A DNA stretch of 64,000 bases from Flavobacteriaceae bacterium (lineage in GTDB: Bacteria; Bacteroidota; Bacteroidia; Flavobacteriales; Flavobacteriaceae): positions 29,698 to 93,697 of the forward strand of contig JABISF010000015.1 of assembly GCA_018699935.1 (NCBI GenBank), written 5' to 3'. Below the pieces are notes generated by a model. That model had not been told where the DNA came from. It saw nothing but the letters and a program-made list of their open reading frames with translations, and made no database searches. Made by a program: the position numbers and the translations under genes. Positions within the stretch are counted from its first letter, which is position 1. Every line of letters starts with the position of its first letter. Shown here piece by piece: positions 27,863-37,228 of the stretch.

Positions 27863-28345
27863 CTACTTGATGTTTTGTGCATAATCTCCTACACGGGTGG
27901 TGTAATTGATCTTTAAAGCACTCACTTTTCGCAATTCTTGTTTAATATCTTGTATCAGACCCATTTTGGTCTCACCATCCACCTTTAAAGCAGTGGTCAG
28001 TACATTTTGCAATTCTTGTCTTTTGGAAGCGCGTTCCGCAAGTACAAAAGCAGCCACATCGGCTACCGTTGAAAATTTATCATTCAACTGAATTTTGGCA
28101 CTGGTACCATACTTGTCTTGGTATCTGGTAGAAGGTTTCCCGGCATAGATGTACATGACACGATCCTTCTTATCCAATTTTTGAATTTGGTCTGCAGCGG
28201 GTAATACATTCATTACCATCAAGGTGCTATCACGCATTACGGTAGCGACCATGAAGAAGAACAACAACATAAATACAATATCGGGTAAGGATGCTGTAGA
28301 TATCGCTGGCAATTCTCCGCCTTTTTTCTTTTTAAATTTTGACAT
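27863..28345 (-). CDS. exbD: Biopolymer transport protein ExbD (second copy)
   Basis: A 160-aa ExbD/TolR-family subunit of a proton-driven inner-membrane energy transducer. A basic N-terminus is followed by TASLPDIVFMLLFFFMVATVM with the proton-path aspartate D22, then a periplasmic domain (about 43-160) with STVADVAAFVLAERASK and VDGETKMGLIQDIKQELRKV. It is the last gene before a strong terminator and follows a second, different exbD, as is usual in this phylum. Confidence 0.93.
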   Translation of the reverse strand: MSKFKKKKGGELPAISTASLPDIVFMLLFFFMVATVMRDSTLMVMNVLPAADQIQKLDKKDRVMYIYAGKPSTRYQDKYGTSAKIQLNDKFSTVADVAAFVLAERASKRQELQNVLTTALKVDGETKMGLIQDIKQELRKVSALKINYTTRVGDYAQNIK

Positions 28346-28356
28346 AAGAATGCAGT

Positions 28357-28983
28357 TTAATTCGATGGTTTACTTGGCTCGGCTTCCGACAATTTCTGAG
28401 GGAATAAAGCCTTCACAGCGTCTAATTTTGGTTGAAGACGCTCAACTTCCTCGATAGAAGTTCTTGGATCGTCAGCGCGTTTTTCAGCCTCTACATAGGA
28501 TAAACCAAGGTTGGGATTTAACCTTTTAAATTCACGATCTCGAAGATCGTTGTAGGCAGCTACTAATTCGTTCTGAACGGCGATATAAATCTTGTACGAG
28601 GTCTCTCTGTCATTTTTAAGAGAAATAATGGCCTTGTCGGGATTGTCCGAAGAGGCGGGGCTGCGTTTCCCTTGACAGTAGTCGCAAGCTTCCTCTCCTT
28701 GACCTCCACCATTGTCTAAAAAGTCAATGGCGACTTGTCTTAAATCCTTGATGTCAACCAATTCTTCCTCAACCAATAACTGATTGTTTTTATTGATTAC
28801 AACAGGAAGGATGTTTTTCTCTCTAATAATGGGAGGATCAACTTGATCTTCCATAGGGGGCAACTTACGGTTGATCCCACTATCTGTTTCAATAGTTGTG
28901 GTCACCAAGAAAAAGATTAAGAGCAAGAAGGCAATATCTGCCATCGATCCTGCATTAACTTCTGGTGCTGATCGCTTTGCCAT
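28357..28983 (-). CDS. exbD: Biopolymer transport protein ExbD with CxxC insert (first copy)
   Basis: A 208-aa ExbD-family protein, longer than the usual 130-150 aa. GSMADIAFLLLIFFLVTT holds the membrane aspartate D16. The periplasmic part has QLLVEEELVDIKDL, then an insert with C100 and C103 (ACDYCQGKR) before the conserved AIISLKNDRETSYKIYIAVQNEL. The C-terminal tail is charged and probably extended. The two cysteines would lie in the periplasm and may form a disulfide or bind metal. Operon order is exbB, a small membrane protein, this gene, then the other exbD. Confidence 0.93.
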   Translation of the reverse strand: MAKRSAPEVNAGSMADIAFLLLIFFLVTTTIETDSGINRKLPPMEDQVDPPIIREKNILPVVINKNNQLLVEEELVDIKDLRQVAIDFLDNGGGQGEEACDYCQGKRSPASSDNPDKAIISLKNDRETSYKIYIAVQNELVAAYNDLRDREFKRLNPNLGLSYVEAEKRADDPRTSIEEVERLQPKLDAVKALFPQKLSEAEPSKPSN

Positions 28984-28986
28984 AGT

Positions 28987-29436
28987 CTATCTTTTGATGA
29001 TTTTTTTCGCTCCAAAAAACACCATGGAACCAATTGCTAGAATGGATAACAAATAAAACATTCGTAGTCCTGTTTCTACCCATCTGGATCCACTTGCGGA
29101 CAACACTTCACCGTCTTTCATGGGGGTTTCAACGCCCTGAGAAGCGGCAAATGCTATACCGGTTATGACTGCAAAACAGCCTATAAACAGAAGTGCTTTT
29201 TTTAGTTTTTGACCACTAGTGGCTAAATTTAATAGCGAGAAGATCAACGTAATGACCACGGCTATAATAAGGATAGCAATTGAAAGTGATACTAAAGGGG
29301 AAACGGTACCGAAGTCCCCTGTACTAGCTGCCATTTTGATTTCCTCGTCACCCACACCTATAATACGGAATAAGAAGATAGCACCTAGCAAACCAAAAAC
29401 AGCACAGATAATTTTTACAATATTTTGAAGATTCAT
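28987..29436 (-). CDS. Small four-helix membrane protein of the exb operon
   Basis: A 149-aa protein with four hydrophobic segments (about residues 5-27, 45-68, 78-96 and 127-145) and short polar loops, one of which carries GVETPMKDGEVLSASGSRWVE. I do not recognise a named domain. It lies between exbB (24 nt gap) and exbD (3 nt gap), so it is co-expressed with the energy transducer; I recall an unnamed protein at this position in relatives. A structural role in the ExbB/ExbD complex is possible but not supported by motifs. Confidence 0.7.
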   Translation of the reverse strand: MNLQNIVKIICAVFGLLGAIFLFRIIGVGDEEIKMAASTGDFGTVSPLVSLSIAILIIAVVITLIFSLLNLATSGQKLKKALLFIGCFAVITGIAFAASQGVETPMKDGEVLSASGSRWVETGLRMFYLLSILAIGSMVFFGAKKIIKR

Positions 29437-29460
29437 AATGAATGGCTGTTAATTGATTAA

Positions 29461-30234
29461 TTATTTCTTTTTTGCTACAAGAATGTCGATTAAGGTAATC
29501 GAAGCATCTTCCATATCGTTTACAATACTATCGATTTTTGCGACGATGTAGTTGTAGAATACTTGAAGAATGATTGCAACAATCAGACCAAATACAGTTG
29601 TAAGAAGGGCTACTTTAATACCCCCTGCTACAAGAGAAGGTTGCATATCACCAGCAGCTTCAATTTTGTCGAATGCTTGAATCATCCCAATTACTGTTCC
29701 CATGAACCCAAGCATGGGTGCCAATGCGATGAACAGAGAAATCCAAGAAACGTTCTTTTCGAGTTGTCCCATTTGAACACCTCCATAGGCTACAACGGCT
29801 TTTTCAGCACTCTCAACGCCTTCATCCATACGGTCAAGACCTTGATAGAAGATGGAAGCAACGGGGCCTTTGGTGTTTCTACATACTTCTTTTGCAGCTT
29901 CAACACCTCCAGAACCGAGCGCTTCTTCAACGCCTTCCGTTAGTTTTTTAGTGTTGGTAGTTGCTAAATTCAAGAAAATAATACGTTCGATGGCGATGGC
30001 CAATCCTAGAATCAAACAAATCAAAACGATTCCCATGAAGCCGGGGCCTCCTTCTATGAAACGTTTTTTAAGTTCTTGAGTAAAGGAAGCGGATGCTGCG
30101 GCGTCACCGGCACTGGCATCGTCCTGAACAATTGTTGTTGTGTTTTCATCGACAGGAGTTACTACGGTTGTTGTTGCAGTAGCTGAACTCACCATAAAAC
30201 CTGCGAATGTAAGGGCAAGGAATAATTTTCTCAT
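29461..30234 (-). CDS. exbB: MotA/TolQ/ExbB proton channel family protein
   Basis: A 257-aa ExbB-type channel subunit that uses the proton gradient to power TonB-like or gliding-related machinery. The N-terminus has an extra signal-like segment (LFLALTFAGFMVSSATA) and an acidic/alanine-rich stretch, as often seen in this phylum. The core has GGPGFMGIVLICLILGLAIAIERI, WISLFIALAPMLGFMGTVIGMIQAFDKIE, and VAGGIKVALLTTVFGLIVAI, the conserved family block. It is the first gene of the exb operon. Confidence 0.94.
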   Translation of the reverse strand: MRKLFLALTFAGFMVSSATATTTVVTPVDENTTTIVQDDASAGDAAASASFTQELKKRFIEGGPGFMGIVLICLILGLAIAIERIIFLNLATTNTKKLTEGVEEALGSGGVEAAKEVCRNTKGPVASIFYQGLDRMDEGVESAEKAVVAYGGVQMGQLEKNVSWISLFIALAPMLGFMGTVIGMIQAFDKIEAAGDMQPSLVAGGIKVALLTTVFGLIVAIILQVFYNYIVAKIDSIVNDMEDASITLIDILVAKKK

Positions 30235-30272
30235 TTTTAGTAAAGTTGGTTCTTAATTTTAATTAATGCGGT

Positions 30273-30280
30273 TAAAGATA
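30273..30280 (-). promoter_or_regulatory. Possible -7 element of the exb operon
   Basis: Minus-strand TATCTTTA resembles TAnnTTTG apart from the last base. It lies 38 nt before the exbB ATG, downstream of the tRNA gene. Confidence 0.3.
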
Positions 30281-30311
30281 AAAAAAAATATAAACGATTC
30301 GAATATTTTTG

Positions 30312-30401
30312 CAGAGAGGAAGGGATTCGAACCCTCGATCCCGATGCAATCGGGATACACACTTTCCAGGCGTGCGCCTTCGACCACTCGGCCACCTCTC
30401 T
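30312..30401 (-). tRNA. tRNA-Ser (anticodon GGA)
   Basis: The minus strand folds as a class II tRNA of 90 nt. The acceptor arms AGAGAGG and CCTCTCT pair, followed by discriminator G. The D-arm holds GCCGAGTGGTCGAAGGC. The anticodon stem CACGC/GTGTG carries the loop CTGGAAA with anticodon GGA. The long variable arm has the ATCCCGAT/ATCGGGAT stem typical of serine tRNAs. The T-loop is TTCGAAT. CCA is not encoded. It reads UCC and UCU codons. Confidence 0.96.
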
Positions 30402-30459
30402 ATAACATCCCAAATAAAGCAAAAAATAATCTTTCATAAAACTTTTATTTCGCCTTTTT

Positions 30460-31239
30460 CTAACTTATGTTGTGATTTTTAAAAATTCCCAAGGCATTTT
30501 GGGTGGTTTGGCGAGCAATTTCTGTGATGGATAAGCCATAACAATCGGCCACTTTTTCAGCAATAATGGGCAAATACGCACTTTCGTTCCGTTTGCCTCT
30601 GTAGGGAGCAGGGGCTAAATAGGGCGCGTCGGTTTCCAAAACAATTTCGGTTAAAGGGATTTCGTTCAAAAATTGATTGATCTTACCATTTTTAAACGTC
30701 ACAACCCCACCTATACCTAGTTTTAGGTTCAAATCTATGGCTTTTTTTGCCTGCTCCAAGGTACCCGTAAAACAATGAAAGATTCCCGATAAATTTTCGT
30801 TTTTGTGTGTTTCTAACACTTCAAAAACCTCATCAAAGGCATCTCGGCAGTGAATTACGATCGGTAATTCGTGTTGTTTGGCCCATTTAATTTGTATATG
30901 AAAGGCTTCTTGTTGTTGTTTTAATAAAGATTTATCCCAGTATAAATCGATGCCAATTTCCCCAACAGCAGAAAAATTTCTTCCCGCAAACAAAGCCCCA
31001 ATTTGTGCCAATTCTTCGTAGTAATTTTCTTTCACGTGAGTGGGATGTAGTCCCATCATTAAATGAACGTGATCCGGAAATTTTTCTTCCAAAGCAAACA
31101 TTCCTTCAATGTATGTGGCATCTATGGCAGGTAAGAAAAAGTGTTCCACCCCCACCGCAATGGCTTTTTGGATGGCGTGATCGCGGTCTTCGTCAAAAGC
31201 CTCGGCATAAAGGTGGGTATGGGTGTCTATTAAGTTCAT
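30460..31239 (-). CDS. TatD-family metal-dependent hydrolase
   Basis: A 259-aa TatD-like deoxyribonuclease/hydrolase. Metal ligands are visible in IDTHTHLY at the start, AVGEIGIDLYWD (glutamate), LPIVIHCRDAFDE (histidine), GIFHCFTG (histidine) and LETDAPYLAP (aspartate). Family members act as 3'-5' exonucleases or D-aminoacyl-tRNA deacylase-like enzymes. The ATG at 31239 is chosen over the TTG just before it. It lies upstream of tRNA-Ser on the same strand. Confidence 0.94.
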   Translation of the reverse strand: MNLIDTHTHLYAEAFDEDRDHAIQKAIAVGVEHFFLPAIDATYIEGMFALEEKFPDHVHLMMGLHPTHVKENYYEELAQIGALFAGRNFSAVGEIGIDLYWDKSLLKQQQEAFHIQIKWAKQHELPIVIHCRDAFDEVFEVLETHKNENLSGIFHCFTGTLEQAKKAIDLNLKLGIGGVVTFKNGKINQFLNEIPLTEIVLETDAPYLAPAPYRGKRNESAYLPIIAEKVADCYGLSITEIARQTTQNALGIFKNHNIS

Positions 31240-31396
31240 CAATGCTTGTAAAATAAATATTAAATAGTGTTTGTTTAATGGATTAAAAGGTGTCCAAAGA
31301 ACTTTTTTGCGTTATTATTTATATGAAAGGCATAAAACTAATAAAATCGGATGGCATTCTAGGGCTAAGTTTTACATTTGGGGTTTATTTTATTCC

Positions 31397-31807
31397 TTGA
31401 ACTACAAAAGTCGATACATAGCATTACAATACACCAAGACCAAACATTTGCTGTGCAAAGCCCACATCAATGACAAGCCCGCAGTTTTGTTGATTGATAC
31501 GGGAGCCTCAAGCAGTTGTATTCACGAAAAATTACAGCAAGAGTTTGGATTGCTTTCCAAGGGGGATCGTTTTGATGCTGCTGGAGCCAGTCAAGGGAAA
31601 ATGGAAGCGGTAATGGCACAAAAATGCAATCTGAAAATCGGTCGCTACGCCCTGCGCAAACATTCTTTTGTATTGTTGGACATGACCCACATCAATACCT
31701 CTTTGGTGTCGCAAGGAGCTAAACCGATTGACGGTATCTTGGGTGCAGATTTTTTCCGCAAGCACAAAGCATTGATCGATTACAAGAAACTCCGCCTTTG
31801 GCTATAA
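31397..31807 (+). CDS. Retropepsin-like aspartic protease domain protein
   Basis: Contains the single-domain aspartic protease signature [16 protein letters not shown] and a second conserved part [26 protein letters not shown]. Such proteins dimerise to form an active protease. The start is uncertain because no in-frame ATG lies before the domain. TTG at 31397 gives a protein of about 136 aa beginning [11 protein letters not shown], close to how relatives begin; TTG codons at 31271 and 31310 are alternatives. The 3' end overlaps odhB by 6 nt on the other strand. The biological substrate is unknown. Confidence 0.72.
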   Translation: MNYKSRYIALQYTKTKHLLCKAHINDKPAVLLIDTGASSSCIHEKLQQEFGLLSKGDRFDAAGASQGKMEAVMAQKCNLKIGRYALRKHSFVLLDMTHINTSLVSQGAKPIDGILGADFFRKHKALIDYKKLRLWL

Positions 31808-33013
31808 TTCAAAAGCTTTTTTAGCATCGCCGTCCATAAGGTGCGTTAATGGATCCTCTAAGGCTTCTTTCACCGCAACTAAAAATCCAACAGACTCACG
31901 ACCATCAATGATCCGATGATCATAGGAGAGTGCCAAATACATCATGGGACGTATTGCTACTTTTCCATTAATCGCAACGGGTCGTTCAATGATGTTGTGC
32001 ATCCCAAGGATACCTGATTGAGGAGGGTTGATAATGGGTGTGGAAAGCATGGATCCAAATACCCCTCCATTGGAAATGGTAAACGTACCTCCGGTCATGT
32101 CATCCACGGTAATTTTTCCATCGCGAGCGCGCACTGCCAAACGACCAATTTCTTGTTCGACTCCGGCAAAAGAAAGGGTTTCGGCATTTCGGACGACCGG
32201 CACCATCAAGCCTTTGGGACCAGAGACCGCCACACTTATATCACAATAATCATAGCTGATTTTATAATCTCCATCCATCATCGAGTTGACATCGGGATAT
32301 AGTTTTAAAGCACGTACGACTGCTTTGGTGAAAAAACTCATAAATCCGAGTTTTACACCGTGCTTGTCCAAAAAGGCATCTTTGTATTGTTTGCGCAAAT
32401 CGAAAATAGGAGCCATGTCCGCTTCGTTAAAAGTGGTCAACATGGCGGTTTCGTTTTTAGCTGCCACCAATCGTTCTGCAACTTTACGTCGCAACATAGA
32501 AAGTTTGGCGCGCGTTTGTCCACGATCGCCTCCTTCCGGAGCCGTTCCCATGGAAGGAACAGCTTTCACTGCATCTTCCTTGGTAATTCTCCCGTCTCGT
32601 CCCGACCCTTGAATACTTTTTGCGTCAATTCCTTTTTCTGCCATGATTTTTTTGGCAGCGGGTGACGGGCTTTGCGAAGCATAGGTGGTAACACTAGGAG
32701 TGTTTTGTACCGGAGCAGCCACAGCAACGGCTGCAGCAGGCTCCGCCGACTTGACTGCTTGTGTTTCACTGGGAACACCTTCGGTGTCGATAAGACATAC
32801 TACCGCCCCAACGGCAACGGCATCTCCCTCTTCGGCCTTTAGGGTAATTGTACCACTGACTTCTGCAGGCAACTCTAGGGTTGCTTTGTCAGAATCCACT
32901 TCTGCAATGGCTTGATCTTTTTCGACATAGTCTCCATCAGCAACTAACCATTGTGCAATTTCAACTTCTGTTATGGATTCTCCCGGAGAAGGAACCTTCA
33001 TTTCTAAAATCAT
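31802..33013 (-). CDS. odhB: 2-oxoglutarate dehydrogenase E2 (dihydrolipoyl succinyltransferase)
   Basis: E2 core of the 2-oxoglutarate dehydrogenase complex, passing the succinyl group to CoA. The 403-aa protein has one lipoyl domain (about 1-77) with the lipoylated lysine K43 in [12 protein letters not shown], an alanine/proline linker, a peripheral subunit-binding domain (about 115-150, [13 protein letters not shown] and [14 protein letters not shown]), and the catalytic domain with the histidine/aspartate motif [14 protein letters not shown] near the C-terminus. It follows odhA by 11 nt. Confidence 0.96.
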   Translation of the reverse strand: MILEMKVPSPGESITEVEIAQWLVADGDYVEKDQAIAEVDSDKATLELPAEVSGTITLKAEEGDAVAVGAVVCLIDTEGVPSETQAVKSAEPAAAVAVAAPVQNTPSVTTYASQSPSPAAKKIMAEKGIDAKSIQGSGRDGRITKEDAVKAVPSMGTAPEGGDRGQTRAKLSMLRRKVAERLVAAKNETAMLTTFNEADMAPIFDLRKQYKDAFLDKHGVKLGFMSFFTKAVVRALKLYPDVNSMMDGDYKISYDYCDISVAVSGPKGLMVPVVRNAETLSFAGVEQEIGRLAVRARDGKITVDDMTGGTFTISNGGVFGSMLSTPIINPPQSGILGMHNIIERPVAINGKVAIRPMMYLALSYDHRIIDGRESVGFLVAVKEALEDPLTHLMDGDAKKAFEL

Positions 33014-33024
33014 TTTTTAGGCTT

Positions 33025-35787
33025 TTATTTTGTTTTACGAATAAAATTATCTTTTTCAGCGTCAAAAACATAGTCAATGACTTCCTGATGTCTTTTTTGA
33101 AAACGCACGGCACTCCCCGCAGCGGGGGCTCCGTAAAAACGTCTTGTGGCAGGGCGAAATTTTTGTGCTTGTGGCAATTGCAATAACAAAAAGCTCCAAG
33201 CTCCCATGTTTCTGGGTTCTTCTTGCGCCCAAACCCAATCGGTTGCGGCGGTATATTGGTCAATTGCTGCCTGAATTTCGTTGACGGGCAAGGGAAACAA
33301 TTGTTCCAATCGAACCAATGCGACATCGTCTCTTCCCCTTTCCGTTCGAACTTTTAGCAGATCGTAATAGAACTTCCCAGAACAAAATACGACACTTTTC
33401 ACTTTGTCCTGCTCCACGGAAGTATCGGGAATCAAGGGTTGAAAAGTGCCTGATGTGAAATCCTTTTGAGAAGAAATCGCTTGAGGATGGCGCAACAAAC
33501 TTTTTGGAGTGAAAATGACCAATGGCTTTCGATAAGAAACGCGCATTTGTCTTCTCAAAATATGAAATAAATTGGCCGGTGTGGTACAATTGGCCACAAA
33601 CATATTGTCCCGGGCACACAGTTGCAAATAGCGCTCCATACGCGCCGAAGAATGCTCTGCGCCTTGCCCTTCATAACCGTGGGGTAACAATAACACTAAC
33701 CCATTTTGCAACTTCCATTTATCTTCTGCCGAGGAAATGTATTGGTCGATCATGATTTGGGCTCCGTTGGAAAAATCCCCAAACTGGGCCTCCCATATCG
33801 TCAAAGTGTTGGGACTTGCCATGGCATAACCGTAGTCAAACCCGAGCACGCCATATTCTGACAACAAGGAATTAAACACGTCAAATCGCCCTTGTTTTTC
33901 AGTTACGTTTTTAAGTAAAACCACATCCTCCTCAGCACCTTCTGTCTTCAAGACTGCGTGGCGGTGTGAAAAGGTGCCGCGTTCTACATCCTGTCCCGAA
34001 ATACGAACGTTGAAACCTTCCTGAAGCAGTGTGCCATAGGCTAATAATTCTCCCATGGCCCAATCCAACTCATCCTTTTCGAAATACATTTTATAACGAT
34101 CCTTAATCAATCGCTCTGCTTTTCGCAAAAACTTTTTTCCTTTGGGTAAGCTTGTAAGGGCACTAGCCGTAGCGTCCAATATTTCTTGAGAAACCGCTGT
34201 GGCAACCGTTTGCATCATTTGAGATTCATCCACCCGAGTAAAACCATTCCATGCGTCCTGCATAAAAGGAGTAATCACGGTGGTTTGTTGCTTTCTGGAA
34301 TCTTCCAGGTTATCTTCTAAAACGTTGCGGTAGTTGGCTTCTATGGTTTTTACGTAATCTTGGTCGATCACATTTTGCCGGAGCAACACTTCGGCATAAA
34401 TCTCTTTTGGATTTTTATGTTTCGCTATGGCTTTATACAAGGCGGGCTGTGTAAATCGGGGTTCATCTCCTTCGTTATGTCCATATTTGCGATATCCTAA
34501 AAGGTCGATAAATACATCGCGTCCAAATTTCATTCGATAGTCCAGCGCAAAAAGCGTGGCATGCACCACTGCTTCGGCGTCATCGGCATTGACATGCAAT
34601 ACCGGCGAAAGGGTTACTTTGGCAACATCGGTACAATAGGTACTGGAACGGGCATCCAAATAATTGGTGGTAAAACCAATTTGATTATTCACAACTATGT
34701 GAACCGTTCCCCCGGTACCGTAGCCTTTCAACTGTGCCATTTGTACAATTTCGTAGGGCAAACCTTGGCCGGCAATAGCCGCATCGCCATGGACAATGAT
34801 GGGCAATACCTTGTTTTTATCTCCTCCAAATTTATCTTCGGACTTTGCTCGAACAATTCCTTCCAATACAGCTCCCACAGTTTCCAAGTGGGAGGGATTG
34901 GGCGCAATGTTCATATTGATGCGTTTTCCGCTTTTTGTCACCCGTTCGGAAGTCCATCCCAAATGGTATTTTACATCTCCATCAAAAACAACTTCTTCGT
35001 AGTCTTTTCCATCAAACTCGCTAAAGATAGCTTTGGTTGATTTTCCAAAAATATTGGTCAAAGCATTCAAACGTCCGCGGTGTGCCATTCCCATAACAAA
35101 CTCTTCCACCCCTTGATTGGCTGCTGCTTCAACCACCGCATCAAGAGCGGGAATCAAAGATTCACCACCTTCTAAAGAAAAGCGTTTTTGACCGACGTAT
35201 TTGGTGTGCAAGAAGTTTTCAAAAGCCACGGCCTCGGTCAGCTTTTCGAGGATGTGTTTTTTTTCATCGTTAGAAAAATTAGGATGATTGTCGTTGATGT
35301 TTAAACGCTGCTGAATCCATTGCACCTTTTCAGGATCGCGAATATACATATACTCAAGTCCTATGGATTCGCAATAAATGCGTTGTAGATGCTGAATGAT
35401 ATCACGCAGGCTGCTGGGACCAATTTCCATAATATCCCCGGCATTGAAAATAGTGTCTAAATCACTTGCCTCCAGTCCAAAATTTTCAATATCCAGCGTG
35501 GGTAAGTATTTTCTTCGCTCCCGAACCGGATTGGTTTTGGTAAACAAATGCCCTCGAGTTCGATAGCCATCAATCAATTTGATGACTCTAAATTCTTTTT
35601 GCAAGTGTTCCGGAACCTCAACTTCGGTCTCGAAAACGGTTCCATTGCTGCTTTCCATTCCAAAATCGAAACCTTGAAAAAAAGCTCTCCAACTGGGTTC
35701 TACACTATCAGGGGCCTGTAAATACTGATCGTAAAGGGAAGAAAAATAGGCTGTGTGCGCAGCATTCAAAAAGGAATATTTATCCAT
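33025..35787 (-). CDS. odhA: 2-oxoglutarate dehydrogenase E1
   Basis: Thiamine-diphosphate enzyme that decarboxylates 2-oxoglutarate in the TCA cycle. The 920-aa protein has the N-terminal E2-binding segment (SSLYDQYLQAPDSVEPSW), the first ThDP region with GMAHRGRLNALTNIFGK, VHGDAAIAGQGLPYEIVQMAQL and VVNNQIGFTTN, and the second half with PHGYEGQGAEHSSARMERYLQL and VIFTPKSLLRHP. It is transcribed with odhB. A matching -7 box lies upstream. Confidence 0.96.
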   Translation of the reverse strand: MDKYSFLNAAHTAYFSSLYDQYLQAPDSVEPSWRAFFQGFDFGMESSNGTVFETEVEVPEHLQKEFRVIKLIDGYRTRGHLFTKTNPVRERRKYLPTLDIENFGLEASDLDTIFNAGDIMEIGPSSLRDIIQHLQRIYCESIGLEYMYIRDPEKVQWIQQRLNINDNHPNFSNDEKKHILEKLTEAVAFENFLHTKYVGQKRFSLEGGESLIPALDAVVEAAANQGVEEFVMGMAHRGRLNALTNIFGKSTKAIFSEFDGKDYEEVVFDGDVKYHLGWTSERVTKSGKRINMNIAPNPSHLETVGAVLEGIVRAKSEDKFGGDKNKVLPIIVHGDAAIAGQGLPYEIVQMAQLKGYGTGGTVHIVVNNQIGFTTNYLDARSSTYCTDVAKVTLSPVLHVNADDAEAVVHATLFALDYRMKFGRDVFIDLLGYRKYGHNEGDEPRFTQPALYKAIAKHKNPKEIYAEVLLRQNVIDQDYVKTIEANYRNVLEDNLEDSRKQQTTVITPFMQDAWNGFTRVDESQMMQTVATAVSQEILDATASALTSLPKGKKFLRKAERLIKDRYKMYFEKDELDWAMGELLAYGTLLQEGFNVRISGQDVERGTFSHRHAVLKTEGAEEDVVLLKNVTEKQGRFDVFNSLLSEYGVLGFDYGYAMASPNTLTIWEAQFGDFSNGAQIMIDQYISSAEDKWKLQNGLVLLLPHGYEGQGAEHSSARMERYLQLCARDNMFVANCTTPANLFHILRRQMRVSYRKPLVIFTPKSLLRHPQAISSQKDFTSGTFQPLIPDTSVEQDKVKSVVFCSGKFYYDLLKVRTERGRDDVALVRLEQLFPLPVNEIQAAIDQYTAATDWVWAQEEPRNMGAWSFLLLQLPQAQKFRPATRRFYGAPAAGSAVRFQKRHQEVIDYVFDAEKDNFIRKTK

Positions 35788-35814
35788 GTAATGGTCTGAA
35801 CTTTATACAAGGAA

Positions 35815-35822
35815 CAAAATTA
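35815..35822 (-). promoter_or_regulatory. Putative -7 promoter element of odhA-odhB
   Basis: Minus-strand TAATTTTG matches TAnnTTTG and lies 27 nt before the odhA ATG. A -33 element is not clear. Confidence 0.42.
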
Positions 35823-35959
35823 CAACTTTTGTCTAAAGTCAGTCTTTATTTGTGTAGAAAATCAAAGGCTTTTTGTGAATTAAAAACGGGCGCAAAAAAG
35901 ATCTCAAAATATCGTCATTTGCTATTCCATTTTGAAAAACATTTTAATACCTTTTCCAC

Positions 35960-37228
35960 ATGTTTGCACTGGTTGATTGTAATAATTTTTATGCTTCTTG
36001 CGAGCGGGTTTTTCAGCCGCAATGGGAAGGTAAACCCGTGGTGATTCTTTCCAACAATGACGGCTGTGTAATTGCGCGAAGCAACGAAGCCAAAGCCCTG
36101 GGGATTCCCATGGGAGCTCCGGCTTTTCAGTACAAAGAACAATTTAAACAGCAGCACATCAAGGTGTTTTCCTCCAACTATCCCCTTTATGGTGACATGA
36201 GCAGCCGGGTGATGCGTATTTTGGAGCAGTACACTCCCAACGTAGAAATTTACAGTATTGACGAAGCTTTTTTACAGTTTAAAGGTTTTGATTATTTTGA
36301 TTTGGAGCAAGAAGGTCATAAAATGCGCAAACACGTTCGGAAATGGACGGGCATTCCTGTGTCTATTGGCTTGGCTCCCACCAAAGCCTTGGCAAAAATC
36401 GCCAACAAGATTGCTAAAAAATTTGCCGATCGTACCCAAGGAGTTTATTGTATTGACGATGAAAAGAAGCGGGTAAAAGCACTACAATGGACAGCCATCG
36501 GCGATGTGTGGGGGATTGGTCGACAACACCAAAAACGCCTAGAAGCAATGGGGATTAACAATGCCCTGCAATTCACCCAATTGCCCGATAGTTGGATACA
36601 AAAACATATGAGTATTTTGGGGTTACGCCTAAAAAAAGATTTGTTAGGCATTGCTTCCATCCAATTGGAAGAAGTGACACCTCCTAAAAAAGGCATTGCC
36701 ACCACCCGCAGTTTTGAGGGTACACTGACTGCTTTTTCGGACCTAGAAGAACGCATTTCGACTTTTGCTACAAGTTGTGCCGAAAAAATGCGGAAGCAAC
36801 AAAGTAGCTGTAATGCTCTTTTGGTGTTTGTGCGAAGTGATCCCCATAAAAAAGGAAGTCTGCCCTACCGCAATAGCTGTGTGCTGCCCCTACCCTATGC
36901 CTCTAATTCCAGTATCACGCTGAGCAAATACGCCGTCATGGGCTTAAAAAAAATATTTAAAGAAGGGATTCACTATAAAAAAGCAGGCGTCATGATTATG
37001 GGCTTGGTGCCAACTGCAGAACGACAACTGAGCTTGTTTCAAAACAACAGCGACAAACATCTGGCGGTGATGCAAAGTTTGGATCGTGTACACAAACGCT
37101 TTGGGCCCCATCGGATAAAACTGGCCAATCAAGATTTAAAACGTACTTGGAAAATGAAACAAGAACATCTATCGCAGCGTTTTACTACTGAAATCAATGA
37201 AATTATTATCGTAAAAAAAGGAAAATGA
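35960..37228 (+). CDS. umuC: DNA polymerase V catalytic subunit UmuC-like
   Basis: A 422-aa Y-family translesion polymerase. The N-terminus MFALVDCNNFYASCERVF holds the first metal aspartate, followed by VILSNNDGCVIARSNEAKALGIPMG, the catalytic YSIDEAFL near residue 98, and GLAPTKALAKIANKIAKK. The C-terminal DUF4113-like region includes KAGVMIMGLVP and QLSLF (beta-clamp-binding type motif). It copies past damaged bases as part of the SOS response. It overlaps umuD by 4 nt, with umuC first, the reverse of the E. coli order. Confidence 0.95.
   Translation: MFALVDCNNFYASCERVFQPQWEGKPVVILSNNDGCVIARSNEAKALGIPMGAPAFQYKEQFKQQHIKVFSSNYPLYGDMSSRVMRILEQYTPNVEIYSIDEAFLQFKGFDYFDLEQEGHKMRKHVRKWTGIPVSIGLAPTKALAKIANKIAKKFADRTQGVYCIDDEKKRVKALQWTAIGDVWGIGRQHQKRLEAMGINNALQFTQLPDSWIQKHMSILGLRLKKDLLGIASIQLEEVTPPKKGIATTRSFEGTLTAFSDLEERISTFATSCAEKMRKQQSSCNALLVFVRSDPHKKGSLPYRNSCVLPLPYASNSSITLSKYAVMGLKKIFKEGIHYKKAGVMIMGLVPTAERQLSLFQNNSDKHLAVMQSLDRVHKRFGPHRIKLANQDLKRTWKMKQEHLSQRFTTEINEIIIVKKGK

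Noticed and set aside
30237..30437. A 66-codon open frame across the tRNA gene
   Set aside because: It is a chance reading of the tRNA-Ser gene and its flanks on the same strand.
35829..36044. A 71-codon open frame before umuC
   Set aside because: It overlaps the umuC start in another frame, has no recognisable domain and mixed composition, so it is taken as a shadow.
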